Source of the DNA: Oscillatoria princeps RMCB-10
GTDB taxonomy: Bacteria; Cyanobacteriota; Cyanobacteriia; Cyanobacteriales; Oscillatoriaceae
Direction: 5' to 3'
NCBI GenBank assembly: GCA_019359235.1
Contig: JAHHHT010000009.1
Coordinates: 62,001-126,000, forward strand
Length of the DNA stretch: 64,000 nt
Notes under the pieces: generated by a model
The model's input: only the letters and a program-made list of their open reading frames with translations
Told to the model about the DNA's origin: nothing
Databases searched by the model: none
Part shown: piece after piece, positions 1-9,592 of the stretch
Layout: each line of letters starts with the position of its first letter
How positions within the stretch are numbered: position 1 is the first letter of the stretch
Translations under genes and position numbers: made by a program

Positions 1-775
1 ACAAAACCCGTCTAAAGTCGGGTATTTGTAAAAACCATTCTGTCGTAAACTGTTAAAGTTTTCTCGTGGCGCTGGCCATTGGTAAGGTGTTCATGGGGGA
101 TGGGTACGGTGTTTATTGGCCATTGGGCATGGGGCATTGGGCATTGGGGCTTGACTTTTCTGGGCGATTTTTTGTTGCCCAATGGGCAACATTTCTTACT
201 TCCGGAAGAAAGCATATATACAAAACCCGTATAAAGTCGGGTATTTGTAAATACCATTCTTTCGGATACTCTTAAATTTAACTCCCGGCGCTGGCCATTG
301 GTACGGTGTTCATGGGGGATTGGTACGGTGTTGATTGGCCATTGGGCATCTGGCATTGGGCATTGGGGCTTGACTTTTCTGGGCGATTTTTTGTTGCCCA
401 ATGGGCAACATTTCTTACTTCCGGAAGAAAGCATATATACAAAACAGGTCTAAAGCCGGGTATTTGTAAAAACCATTCTTTCGGATACTTTAAAATTTAA
501 CTCCCGGCGCAGGCCATTGGGATAGTTTCATGGGGCATTGGGATGGTTTTATTGGCCATTGGGCATCTGGCATGGGGCATTTGGGCCAGACTGCCCTTGG
601 CAATTTTGACACCCAATGGGTATCATTTCTTCTTTCCGGAAGAAAGCATATATACAAAACAGGTCTAAAGCCGGGTATTTGTAAAAACCATTCTTTCGGA
701 TACTCTTAAATTTAACTCCCGGCGCAGGCCATTGGTACGGTGTTCATGGGGGATTGGTACGGTGTTGATTGGCCA
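1..775. repeat. Tandem ~218-bp repeats, 3 full copies plus a partial
   Basis: Units begin with ACAAAAC at 1, 220, 439 and 654, giving lengths of 219, 219 and 215 and a truncated fourth copy. Each full unit holds a GGGCATT-rich stretch resembling cyanobacterial heptanucleotide repeats, a near-perfect hairpin around CCCAATGGG, and the palindrome CTTCCGGAAG. Short open frames run through it, but they follow the repeat and resemble no protein. No gene is seen from 1 to 881. Confidence 0.9.
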
Positions 776-881
776 CTTCTAAAGAATTTGTGAAATCCTC
801 TCTTTTTCTTTCCTTGGCGCTCTTGGCTCAGGCGCGGTTTATTTAAGAACTAATTTTCACAAATCAAATAGAACCGCTATA

Positions 882-1310
882 TTACGGAATTTCACTCATC
901 GTCCAGTATTTGTTGAGCGTGGCAATCGCGTCAACGAAGCTGGAAAAAGTCACCGGCTTCAGAATATATCCCGCCACATTAAAGTTATAGGCTTCCACCT
1001 TATCTCTATCCTCATTAGAGGTGGTAAGCACGATTGCCGGGATAATTCTGAGGTCAGGGTCAGAGCGCAATTCCCGCAGGAATTCTATCCCATTCATCTT
1101 GGGCATATTGATATCGAGCAAGATGAGCCGGCGCAGGGGTGGAATCTTTGGTGGCTTGCCATTTCCCCGCAACATAGCCAGAGCCTCTAGCCCGTTTGTG
1201 GCCACGTATAGCGGGCAAGTGATATTGTTTTTTTTGAGGGCTCGGCGGACGTTCATCACGTCAACATCATCGTCCTCTACGAGTAAAAGATGAATGTTTT
1301 TATCTTCCAT
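882..1310 (-). CDS. Single-domain response regulator (Rcp1/CheY-like)
   Basis: A 142-residue protein consisting only of a receiver domain. Visible motifs are the acidic pocket VEDDDVD near residue 11, the phosphoacceptor Asp in LLDINMPKMNG near residue 66, the switch Thr in VLTTSNED and the conserved Lys in YILKPV near residue 118. The insertion between strands 2 and 3 and the C-terminal YWTMSEIP are typical of the Rcp1 branch that partners phytochromes and PAS kinases in cyanobacteria. There is no output domain, so it presumably passes phosphate on or acts by protein contact. It starts three bases after the stop of the histidine kinase, so the two form an operon and are probably cognate (inference). 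Confidence 0.93.
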   Translation of the reverse strand: MEDKNIHLLLVEDDDVDVMNVRRALKKNNITCPLYVATNGLEALAMLRGNGKPPKIPPLRRLILLDINMPKMNGIEFLRELRSDPDLRIIPAIVLTTSNEDRDKVEAYNFNVAGYILKPVTFSSFVDAIATLNKYWTMSEIP

Positions 1311-1313
1311 ATT

Positions 1314-4286
1314 TTAATAATGCTGAGCTTGTTTTTTATGCCATGTAAAGCGAAAAGTTGCGCCTTGACCCTCTCCGGATTCCAGCTGGATAGTCCCCCC
1401 CTGGCTCTCGACAATTTTCTTGACGAGCGCCAGTCCGATGCCGGTGTTTTCCACCTGGTCGCGAGCTTCCAAAGTTTGAAAGATCGCAAACACTTTATCG
1501 TGGTACTCGGGAGCGATTCCCGGGCCGTCATCAGCCACAGCAAATTCGTAAAAATCCCCTTTATCTCGCACAGATATTTTCACACAGCCAGAGCCTCTGC
1601 GGTTGTGTTTGATGGCATTGCCGATCAGATTGGCAAACACCTGCTGTAGGGGCAACCGCTGTGTCTCAAGTGCCGGCATTGCCGGTTCAACTTCCACGGT
1701 GAATGAAGGTGGCGGCGCTATGGAGTCAATCACATCTGCGAGCAACTGACCGACATCCACAGTTTCCAGAGAGTTCTGAACCCGCCCGACGCGGGAATAC
1801 TGCAGCAGTCCGTTGATGAGCGCTTCCATGCGCTGCACGCGACCGCGCAGCAGATTCATTTGGTGCTGAGTCTCCTCAGTCAGCGCGTCGCCGAGGTCTT
1901 CTTCAATCCAGCTGCTGAGGTTGGAGATCGCCCGCAGCGGCGCTTTCAAATCGTGAGAAACCACATAAGCAAACTGGTCGAGTTCCTGATTGCGCTTCCG
2001 GAGCACCGCAGTGGTTTTAGCCAAAATAGCAGTCGTGCGGGCCTGTTCTTCAGCTCGGGCTTGCAGCGCCTCCTGCGCCTCTACGCGGTGCGTGATGTCC
2101 TCCACCACCCCCATCAGAGATTGGTTGCCCTCCGGGTGGCGCAGCAGCGAGACAGTCAAATTCACCCACACCGGCGGCCCATCTTTGCGGATGTAACGCT
2201 TTTCCAGCGAGTAGGTTTCCATCTCACCCGCTTGCAGTTTTCGCAACAGCGCCAAGTTAGCCGGCAAGTCATCCGGGTGGGTGAACTCTTGAAACTTCCG
2301 CCCCAGCAGTTCTTCCCGGCTGTAGCCCAAAATGTCACAGAGTTTTTGATTAACCAGAAGAAACTGCCCGTCCAGTGTCTTTTCAGCTATCCCGACAGCC
2401 GCCTGCTCGAAGGTGGCGCGGAAGCGCTGCTCGCTCTCCGCCAAAGCAGCCTCTGCCCGTATGCGGTCGGTGATATCCTCGAAGGTACACAGAATTCCCA
2501 CCACCTTCCCCGCCGCATCCGTCAGGGGAACTCTGTTGGCATCCACCCAAATCAGTTTGCTCTCGGGCTCCTGCAGCGAGAAGCGCTCGACAACGTGATA
2601 AACCGGCGTATTCGTTTCCATCACTTGCCGGTCTTCCTCGCGGGTGCGATAGGCTTGCTCTCGGCTGACCGGCAGGTCAAAGTCCGTCAAGCCAATGATA
2701 TCCGCAGGACTGTTCAAACCCAGCAGCCACGCCATATTGTTATTGCACCCCAGGTAGACAGAATTCCCATCCTTCCAAAATATAAACTGCGGGATGCTGT
2801 CCATCACCAGCTGCAACATTTTCTGCGATTCGCGCAGAGCCTTCTGAGCTTGCTGGCGCTGGGTGATATCGTTGTTGATTTCTAAAATCGCCACCGGCTG
2901 GCCCTCGTCGTCCCGCTGCAAAGTCCAGCTGCTGGCCACAGTCACTTTTGTGCCGTCTCGCTTGGTATGAACCAGTTCCCCCTCCCAGTGACCCTCCCGC
3001 AGCAACACTTGTTTGATTTTATCCAGAGGTTGGGGAAATTGGGTTTGCAGAAGGGCGTGGGCGTTTTTCCCGATAGCTTCTTTCTTCTTCCATCCGTACA
3101 GCCGTCTGGCTCCCTGATTCCAATAAGAAATCGTACCTTTGATATCAAGTACCAAGATGCTGTCATTCGCCAGATCCAGCAACTGCGCTTGGTTGCGCAC
3201 CGTTTCATCCGCTTTCCGGCGCTCCGTGATGTCCCGGCAAATGGCGATCAACAAAACCTGATCGGCGAGCCGCATCTCGCTAACCGCCAGCTCCATCGGG
3301 AACTTAGCGCCCTCCGCCCGCCGCCCGACGGTTTCCCGCCGGCAGCTGCACAGCTTAGCGCTCGCCGTTCCCAGGAAATAGGTCAGCGGATCGCCAGTCG
3401 TGTCCTGACGAACCGGCTCAGCTATCAGCCGCCGCAGGTTCGCTCCTTTGATTTGCGCCGCTTTATAGCCGAAAATCCGCTCGGCTTGCGGATTCAACGA
3501 CTCAATATTCCCCAGCTCGCTGAGGGTGATAATGCCATCGGCGGCGCTGTCTACCACAGCCTGAATGCGAGCCTTACTCTCTTGCAAACCCGCTTCCCGC
3601 GCTCCCACTTCCCGCTCCAGCCGGTGAAACAGATGCCAGGAGGCGCAACCGCCAAGCAGGCTGGCAAGCAAAGCAGCCCACTGCACGGCGCTGGCACTCA
3701 CCTGCCAGAACCGCATTTGCTCATTGAGCTGGCGCTGCAAGGAATCCTCCGAGGCGACAAACTCTGCAATCTGCCCCCGCAGGGCATCCATCTTCAATTT
3801 GCTTTCCACCAGCAGCGCAGTTAGTTCTGGCGATCGCCCTGTTTGGCTGCCCAACCTCTCGATCGTCGAGAGCGTCTTGCCCGAGAGATTCATTCTCTGC
3901 TGAGCGCTTTCTTCAATTTTTTCAAACTGCTGACGCCTGGTGGGATTGTTCTCAACCAGAACGTCGAGTTTTTCGAGCGAGTCAGGCAAGACGCTGTTTG
4001 CTGCCTTATAGGGTGCCAGAAATTCAGGACGACGCGTCAGCCCGTAACCCTGTATGGCGGTTTCGGCATCCACCACAGTTGCCAGCAAGCGATTGGCGTG
4101 CAAAAGTACCCGCTCGCTTTGTCGCACCTGCTTTTGAGCCGCTTTGGTGTTAGACTCCAGCCACGCAAATGCCAGCAGTGAGGCGAACAGACAGGTGACT
4201 GGGATGGCTACAATCAGCGCCCCTTGCCTGCGCACCGGCGAGTTGAGCCATCGGGAGCGCCGGAGTTTGGTGAGGAAGGCATCCAT
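1314..4286 (-). CDS. CHASE3/multi-PAS sensor histidine kinase
   Basis: Membrane sensor kinase of about 990 residues. Order: membrane segment (~23-43), periplasmic CHASE3-type domain (~45-200, with the typical DAETAIQGYGLTRR near 74), second membrane segment (~205-225), then four PAS/PAC modules (~240-740). It ends with HisKA (phosphoacceptor His in YVVSHDLKAPLRAI) and HATPase_c (ADDGPGIAPE and GIGLALVKKIVESQGG). The signal is unknown; multiple PAS domains suggest light, redox or small-ligand input. I chose the ATG at 4286 because the 24 extra residues from the upstream GTG at 4358 look non-conserved and polar; neither start has a strong ribosome site. It is followed after 3 bp by the response regulator at 882-1310. 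Confidence 0.9.
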   Translation of the reverse strand: MDAFLTKLRRSRWLNSPVRRQGALIVAIPVTCLFASLLAFAWLESNTKAAQKQVRQSERVLLHANRLLATVVDAETAIQGYGLTRRPEFLAPYKAANSVLPDSLEKLDVLVENNPTRRQQFEKIEESAQQRMNLSGKTLSTIERLGSQTGRSPELTALLVESKLKMDALRGQIAEFVASEDSLQRQLNEQMRFWQVSASAVQWAALLASLLGGCASWHLFHRLEREVGAREAGLQESKARIQAVVDSAADGIITLSELGNIESLNPQAERIFGYKAAQIKGANLRRLIAEPVRQDTTGDPLTYFLGTASAKLCSCRRETVGRRAEGAKFPMELAVSEMRLADQVLLIAICRDITERRKADETVRNQAQLLDLANDSILVLDIKGTISYWNQGARRLYGWKKKEAIGKNAHALLQTQFPQPLDKIKQVLLREGHWEGELVHTKRDGTKVTVASSWTLQRDDEGQPVAILEINNDITQRQQAQKALRESQKMLQLVMDSIPQFIFWKDGNSVYLGCNNNMAWLLGLNSPADIIGLTDFDLPVSREQAYRTREEDRQVMETNTPVYHVVERFSLQEPESKLIWVDANRVPLTDAAGKVVGILCTFEDITDRIRAEAALAESEQRFRATFEQAAVGIAEKTLDGQFLLVNQKLCDILGYSREELLGRKFQEFTHPDDLPANLALLRKLQAGEMETYSLEKRYIRKDGPPVWVNLTVSLLRHPEGNQSLMGVVEDITHRVEAQEALQARAEEQARTTAILAKTTAVLRKRNQELDQFAYVVSHDLKAPLRAISNLSSWIEEDLGDALTEETQHQMNLLRGRVQRMEALINGLLQYSRVGRVQNSLETVDVGQLLADVIDSIAPPPSFTVEVEPAMPALETQRLPLQQVFANLIGNAIKHNRRGSGCVKISVRDKGDFYEFAVADDGPGIAPEYHDKVFAIFQTLEARDQVENTGIGLALVKKIVESQGGTIQLESGEGQGATFRFTWHKKQAQHY

Positions 4287-4672
4287 TGATTCTTGTCTCG
4301 AATGGGTAGTGTTGTTTTTTTTACAGCTTGGAATGTCCCTAATTTTATATTGTCCCACCCTTCGCTCAGAATTGCTTGGCCCACAGGAGGTGGGGGAGCC
4401 GGCGCTAAATCTAAGAAATAGAAGTATTTCGCTTCGGGCAGGATATTTTCACACTGCAGCGGGCTCGGCATGTGGGTCTTGATGCCGGCAAATTTATCCA
4501 GCACGGGTGATGACCTTTAAGGCTCTGATGTGCTAAACATAGAGCCTAGGCTCAAGCTCAAAAAAAACGGCTGATAGCCGCAATCCCCTGAACTCCTCAC
4601 CGGCAGCACGCCGCCAGCAAGCGTCAGAATAAATCCCGGAAACTGGACTGTTTCGCCCCAGGGAAACCCCCC
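4287..4672. other. Divergent intergenic region
   Basis: Lies between the leftward kinase and the rightward CHAT gene, so it must hold both promoters. I see no convincing -35/-10 pair, operator or RNA. Short open frames here lack ribosome sites and family resemblance. Confidence 0.5.
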
Positions 4673-6091
4673 ATGAAATCAGCAGTACGCCGCATTAGCC
4701 GGTTGCTAGCAGCCTCGATCCTGGCGGCAACCCTCACCGCACAAGGGGTGCCGGCACACTCCCCTGTCCCGCCCGCCAGCGCCGGCAGGGGCCACGGAGT
4801 GCCGCCCCTACAGGTTGCCGAACAGACTGTTCCAGCACCAGGGGTTGCGCCCCTGGAACTCGAAGACATCCTCAAGCAAGAATCCTTGACGGGGGCTGTC
4901 ACCGCAATCGAGCGCAACTGGGAAGAGTCTTATGAAGATTACTTTAAGGCCAATCTCGCCGACTTGCCGCTGACGGCGGAGGATATTGCGGCCACTCTCG
5001 ACTCAATCGGGCGCAAGACCGGCACAAAACCCGCCCTGATCTATCTGGTTCCTGGCTCGCAGCAATTGGAACTGGTGTTAATTACCGCCCAGCGCCCGCC
5101 GGTTCGCTTTCAGGTGCCGGCAGCGCCCCGAGAGACGCTGCTCGAGGCGGTTAAAGATTTCGGCGAGCAAATCAAAAACCCCAGAAAACTCAGCACCACC
5201 GCCTACCTGCAGCCAGCGCAACAGCTCTATCAGTGGATGGTTGCGCCCCTGGAAAGCGAACTGCGAGCTGCAAGCGCCGACACGCTGATCTTCTGCGCTG
5301 GGCCAGGACTGCGCACCATACCGCTGGCTGCTTTGCATGACGGGCAGCAGTTTTTGGTAGAAAAGTACAGCCTCGCCCGCATCCCCGCTTTCAAGCTCAC
5401 CGATACGCTCTACACGGACATCCGCAATTCCCGCGTCCTGGCAATGGGGGCGTCAGAATTCCAAAATCTCAGTCCCTTGCCCGCTGTGCCGGCGGAACTG
5501 TCCGCAATTGTGGATAAATTGTGGCCCGGTCAAACGTTCCTCAACCAAGCTTTCACCTTGGACAATCTGCTCTCCACACTGAAGAAAGAGTCTTTTGGGA
5601 TTGTTCACCTCGCCACCCATGCCGAGTTCAAGCCTGGGGAACCGAGCAACTCCTACATTCAGTTTTGGGATGCCAAGCTGACGCTGGACAAGATGCGGAA
5701 TCTCGGCTGGAAAAACTCGCCGGTGCAGCTTTTGGTGCTGAGTGCCTGCAGGACGGCGATCGGGGACAAACAGGCAGAGCTGGGGTTTGGCGGTTTAGCA
5801 GTTCAGAGCGGCGTCAAGTCAGCTGTGGCCAGTTTGTGGTACGTCAGCGACGCAGGCACCTTGGCGCTGATGAGTGAATTTTACCAGCAGCTGAAAACGG
5901 CTCCGATTAAGGCAGAAGCGCTCAGACAGGCGCAGATCGCGATGATCCGGGGGCAAGTCCGCTTGCAAACGGGTTCGCTGCAGCGCCCCACAGGGAGTCC
6001 GCCCCAGCCGGCAGTCGGGGTGCTGCCGGCGGAAAATTTATCTCACCCTTTCTACTGGGCAGCTTTTACAATAATTGGCAGCCCCTGGTGA
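4673..6091 (+). CDS. Secreted CHAT-domain (caspase-like) protein
   Basis: A 472-residue protein with an N-terminal signal-like segment (residues 1-25, RRISRLLAASILAATLTAQG) and a CHAT domain over about residues 190-470. The predicted Cys-His protease dyad is present: His in IVHLATHAEF near residue 314 and Cys in LLVLSACRTA near residue 358, followed by the family block GFGGLAVQSGVKSAVASLWYV. CHAT proteins are caspase-superfamily peptidases often joined to TPR repeats; here the TPR array is missing and only about 160 residues of unassigned sequence precede the domain. Substrate unknown. The start is the first ATG giving a signal peptide; the ribosome site is weak. Confidence 0.9.
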   Translation: MKSAVRRISRLLAASILAATLTAQGVPAHSPVPPASAGRGHGVPPLQVAEQTVPAPGVAPLELEDILKQESLTGAVTAIERNWEESYEDYFKANLADLPLTAEDIAATLDSIGRKTGTKPALIYLVPGSQQLELVLITAQRPPVRFQVPAAPRETLLEAVKDFGEQIKNPRKLSTTAYLQPAQQLYQWMVAPLESELRAASADTLIFCAGPGLRTIPLAALHDGQQFLVEKYSLARIPAFKLTDTLYTDIRNSRVLAMGASEFQNLSPLPAVPAELSAIVDKLWPGQTFLNQAFTLDNLLSTLKKESFGIVHLATHAEFKPGEPSNSYIQFWDAKLTLDKMRNLGWKNSPVQLLVLSACRTAIGDKQAELGFGGLAVQSGVKSAVASLWYVSDAGTLALMSEFYQQLKTAPIKAEALRQAQIAMIRGQVRLQTGSLQRPTGSPPQPAVGVLPAENLSHPFYWAAFTIIGSPW

Positions 6092-6380
6092 TTATATATT
6101 TGTTTCTCACTGATACATTTACGCGACATTGTTCCGGGCATCCCGGGACAATGCAACGATAGCGCTATCGCCATCAAAGACGATAGAGGCGGTATCCCGC
6201 AAAGCTTTCAGAAAAATCCCGAAAGCGCCGTTCCAGTCCCGCGATAGCGTAAACTCGAACTCTCCCCCTATTATATCACATTATTCCGCTTTGCCAAGTA
6301 ATTCTGCGATTAAATTTTGCTCTTCTGGTTGCGCCAGAAACCGGGTTTCTTAAGAGCCTTAAGCTCCCCCGCCGGGAATA
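6092..6380. other. Intergenic, decayed sequence
   Basis: No gene seen. Contains one copy of the dispersed palindrome AGAAACCGGGTTTCT at 6336-6350 and leads into the tandem array at 6381. Confidence 0.5.
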
Positions 6381-8344
6381 GTTGAAACTAATTAAACAGA
6401 AAACGTCTAATTTTATCTAGCAAAAGCTATACGCACAAGTAGTTACAGCTGTTAGCCTAAGACAAATTCCGGCTGATTTGGATCGAATTTATCTCCGGGT
6501 GGGGTTTGGGAGTCAGTGATTGGCGGCGGCGAGCGCTGTACACTGTTAACATGCCCTGATTGTGCCGGTGACTTGATATCCCAGATCCTGACCATTGAGC
6601 CATCACCTCTGACCGGCATTCCAGAACCACTCGCCTTCCCTCTCACCGGCGACGTATTCCCCGCCTTCTCCTTATGTATGCCAAAATTTGCCCCGCTCCG
6701 CACCTGTTCGGATCGCGATTAACCGGAAAACGTCTAAGTTTAACTCCTGGAGCTACCATCCAATAAGGGTTACAGACTTGATTATTATACAAATTACGTT
6801 TAATTAATTTTGCTTGCCCCTGAGGCGGGGGCGTCAGGGCTCCGCTCGGTTTCCCGCCCCCGCTGGGGCCGGTTGAAACTAATTAAACAGAAAACGTCTA
6901 ATTTTATCTAGCAAAAGCTATACGCACAAATAGTTACAGCTGTTAGCCTAAGACAAACTCCGGCTGATTTGGATCGAAGTTATCTCCGGGTGGGGTTTTG
7001 GAGTCAGTCATTAGCGGCGAGCGCTGTACACTGTTAACATGCCCTGATTGTGCCGGTGACACGATCTCCGAGATCCTGACAGTTGAGCTCTGACCGGCAT
7101 TCCAGAACCACTCGCCTTCCCTCTCACCGGCGACGTATTCCCCGCCTTCTCCTTATGTATGCCAAAATTTGCCCCGCTCCGCACCTGTTCGGATCGCGAT
7201 TAACCGGAAAACGTCTAAGTTTAACTCCTGGAGCTACCATCCAATAAGGGTTACAGACTTGATTATTATACAAATTACGTTTAATTAATTTTGCTTGCCC
7301 CTGAGGCGGGGGCGTCAGGGCTCCGCTCGGTTTCCCGCCCCCGCTGGGGCCGGTTGAAACTAATTAAACAGAAAACGTCTAATTTTATCTAGCAAAAGCT
7401 ATACGCACAAATAGTTACAGCTGTTAGCCTAAGACAAACTCCGGCTGATTTGGATCGAAGTTATCTCCGGGTGGGGTTTTGGAGTCAGTCATTAGCGGCG
7501 AGCGCTGTACACTGTTAACATGCCCTGATTGTGCCGGTGACACGATCTCCGAGATCCTGACAGTTGAGCTCTGACCGGCATTCCAGAACCACTCGCCTTC
7601 CCTCTCACCGGCGACGTATTCCCCGCCTTCTCCTTATGTATGCCAAAAGTTGCCCCACTCCTGACCTGTTCGGATCGCGATTAACCGGAAAACGTCTAAG
7701 TTTAACTCCTGTAGCTACCATCCAATAAGGGTTACAGACTTGATTATTATACAAATTCCGTTTAATTAATTTTGCTTGCCCCTGAGGCGGGGGCGTCAGG
7801 GCTCTCATCTGTTTCCCGCCCCCGCTGGGGCCGGTTGAAACTAATTAAACAGAAAACGTCTAATTTTATCTACCACAAGCTATACGCAAAAGTATTTACA
7901 GCTGTTAGCCTAAGACAAACTCCGGCTGATTTGTATCGAATTTATCTCCGGGTGGGGTTTGGGAGTCAGTGATTGGCGGCGGCGAGCGCTGTACACTGTT
8001 AACATGCCCTGATTGTGCCGGTGACTTGATATCCCAGATCCTGACCATTGAGCCATCACCTCTGACCGGCATTCCAGAACCACTCGCCTTCCCTCTCACC
8101 GGCGACGTATTCCCCGCCTTCTCCTTATGTATGCCAAAATTTGCCCCGCTCCGCACCTGTTCGGATCGCGATTAACCGGAAAACGTCTAAGTTTAACTCC
8201 TGTAGCTACCATCCAATAAGGGTTACAGACTTGATTATTATACAAATTACGTTTAATTAATTTTGCTTGCCCCTGAGGCGGGGGCGTCAGGGCTCTCATC
8301 TGTTTCCCGCCCCCGCTGGGGCCGGTTGAAACTAATTAAACAGA
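6381..8344. repeat. Tandem array of 481/491-bp units
   Basis: Units start at GTTGAAACTAATTAAACAG at 6381, 6872, 7353 and 7834, with a truncated fifth at 8325. Units 1 and 4 are 491 bp and nearly identical; units 2 and 3 are 481 bp and share a small deletion and substitutions. The junction between units is a GC-rich hairpin that begins GTTTC and ends GTTGAAAC, resembling a lone CRISPR-type repeat. The minus strand of units 1 and 4 has an 83-codon frame containing DGSMVRIWDI and GHVNSVQRSP, which resembles a WD40 blade. No ribosome site supports it as a gene. Confidence 0.92.
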
Positions 8345-8640
8345 AAACGTCTAATTTATAATGCTATAACCTATTTTCAGAGATAACTACAGCCATTGCT
8401 ATTACATAAAATCCGGTTAATCACTTTCGATGCTACTTCTGGCGGCGGGATGTTTGGCGGGCCGCTGTTCCTAGTGAGTCCCGCCCCAGGGTCTGCTGAA
8501 ACTAATTAAACAGAAACAGGATAATGTACAATGCTGTAACTATTTAGCAGAAGCACTTACAGAAATTGATATTATCTATTATCCGGTTAATCACTTTATA
8601 AAGGGTGCGTGTTTGGCTGGCCCGCCGTTTGTAGTGGGGC
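8345..8640. repeat. Diverged copies of the same repeat family
   Basis: Two shorter, diverged units carry the same landmark (CTAATTAAACAGAAA near 8331 and 8503) and end in TCCGGTTAATCACTTT near 8411 and 8581, about 170 bp apart. They look like decayed relatives of the 481/491-bp array. 8641-8731 holds nothing recognisable. Confidence 0.7.
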
Positions 8641-8731
8641 TTTAGCCCCTGCCTGAAAAGAGGCGTTCTTGATCAAGATTGCCCCAAAGTGAGAGAAAAA
8701 AGCTAACAAGGCGGTTCGCCAAAACCGACTG

Positions 8732-9505
8732 TCAAAACATGAACTGCAGCAGCAAGCTACCGAGGACGTTGAGCAGGTTGCCACCGCCGCCGCCACCGCC
8801 GCCCTTGGCTCTTTCCTGGTAAACTTCAATCTCTTTAACCAATATCTGAGAGGCTTGGTAGCCATTCTGATTGCCTTGAGCTGAAAACAGCTGTGCCGCT
8901 TGCTGGGCGTCGAGCGTGCCTCCCGAGAAGTCGCCTATTTCGGCGCGGGCTGCTGCCCTCCCCAGGTAAGCCCGGGCAAATTTGGGGTCAATCTCCAGCG
9001 CCCGGTCGAAATACTCGATTGCGCCGGTGTAGTTTTTCCGCTTCCCCTCTTCCATCGCCCAGGAGTATAGGTTTTCCAGCTTGCCGGTGTAGTCGCCCAG
9101 TCCGACGGCACCCTTGACGAAGGCACCGGCGAGGTTGACACCGGCCAAGTCAGCGCCGGCCAGGTTGGCATCTCTCAGGTCAGCGCCGGCCAAATTGGCA
9201 CCCCTGAGGTTAGCGCCGGCCAGGTCCGCACCGAACAGACTGGCGCTCCTCAAGTCAGCCCCGCTCAAATCCGCAGCGCTGAGCTCGGTGCGGCTGAGAT
9301 TGGCGCGAATCAAGTTAGCGCCGCTGAGGTTGGCACCGGCCAGATTGCTCAGAACCAGCCCCGCACCGCTGAGGTCGCACTTGGCGCACTGTTTGGTAGC
9401 CAGTAGCTGTCTGGTATGTTCTAAGTTTTCCGCACAAGCTGCATTTGCGATCAGGGTAGATACACTCAGCAGTGCTGCAGTGGCTATGGTTTTCCTTTCG
9501 ATCAC
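8732..9505 (-). CDS. Secreted pentapeptide-repeat/TPR fusion protein
   Basis: A protein of about 257 residues. Order: signal peptide (~1-25, ending ANAACA), pentapeptide-repeat helix (~42-130; A-D/N-L-S/A-G units such as GANLSGANLIRANLS), TPR-like helices (~140-215, AIEYFDRALEIDPKFARAYLGRA), and a glycine-rich stretch with eight consecutive Gly before a hydrophobic end (LLNVLGSLLLQFMF). I prefer the GTG at 9505, which follows a GAGG ribosome site and gives a clean signal peptide, over the GTG ten codons upstream. Probably a periplasmic or cell-surface scaffold. The gene downstream of another secreted TPR gene (9593-10204, same strand, 87 bp gap) suggests an operon. Confidence 0.88.
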   Translation of the reverse strand: MIERKTIATAALLSVSTLIANAACAENLEHTRQLLATKQCAKCDLSGAGLVLSNLAGANLSGANLIRANLSRTELSAADLSGADLRSASLFGADLAGANLRGANLAGADLRDANLAGADLAGVNLAGAFVKGAVGLGDYTGKLENLYSWAMEEGKRKNYTGAIEYFDRALEIDPKFARAYLGRAAARAEIGDFSGGTLDAQQAAQLFSAQGNQNGYQASQILVKEIEVYQERAKGGGGGGGGNLLNVLGSLLLQFMF

Positions 9506-9592
9506 AGCGCCCTCACATCCAAATGATAAATCCACCAGACAGACGGATCGCTGCTGCCCGATGGCTTTTGCCCTGAACTATATTTTAAAACC

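Noticed and set aside
1860-3824. Long frames antisense to the histidine kinase
   Set aside because: Composition-driven shadows of the kinase gene.
4214-4504. 96-codon minus-strand frame upstream of the kinase
   Set aside because: Overlaps the kinase start in another frame and has no family features.
6452-6703. 83-codon frame in the 491-bp repeat as a real gene
   Set aside because: Present only in two of four units, frameshifted in the others and without a ribosome site; kept only as a possible remnant.
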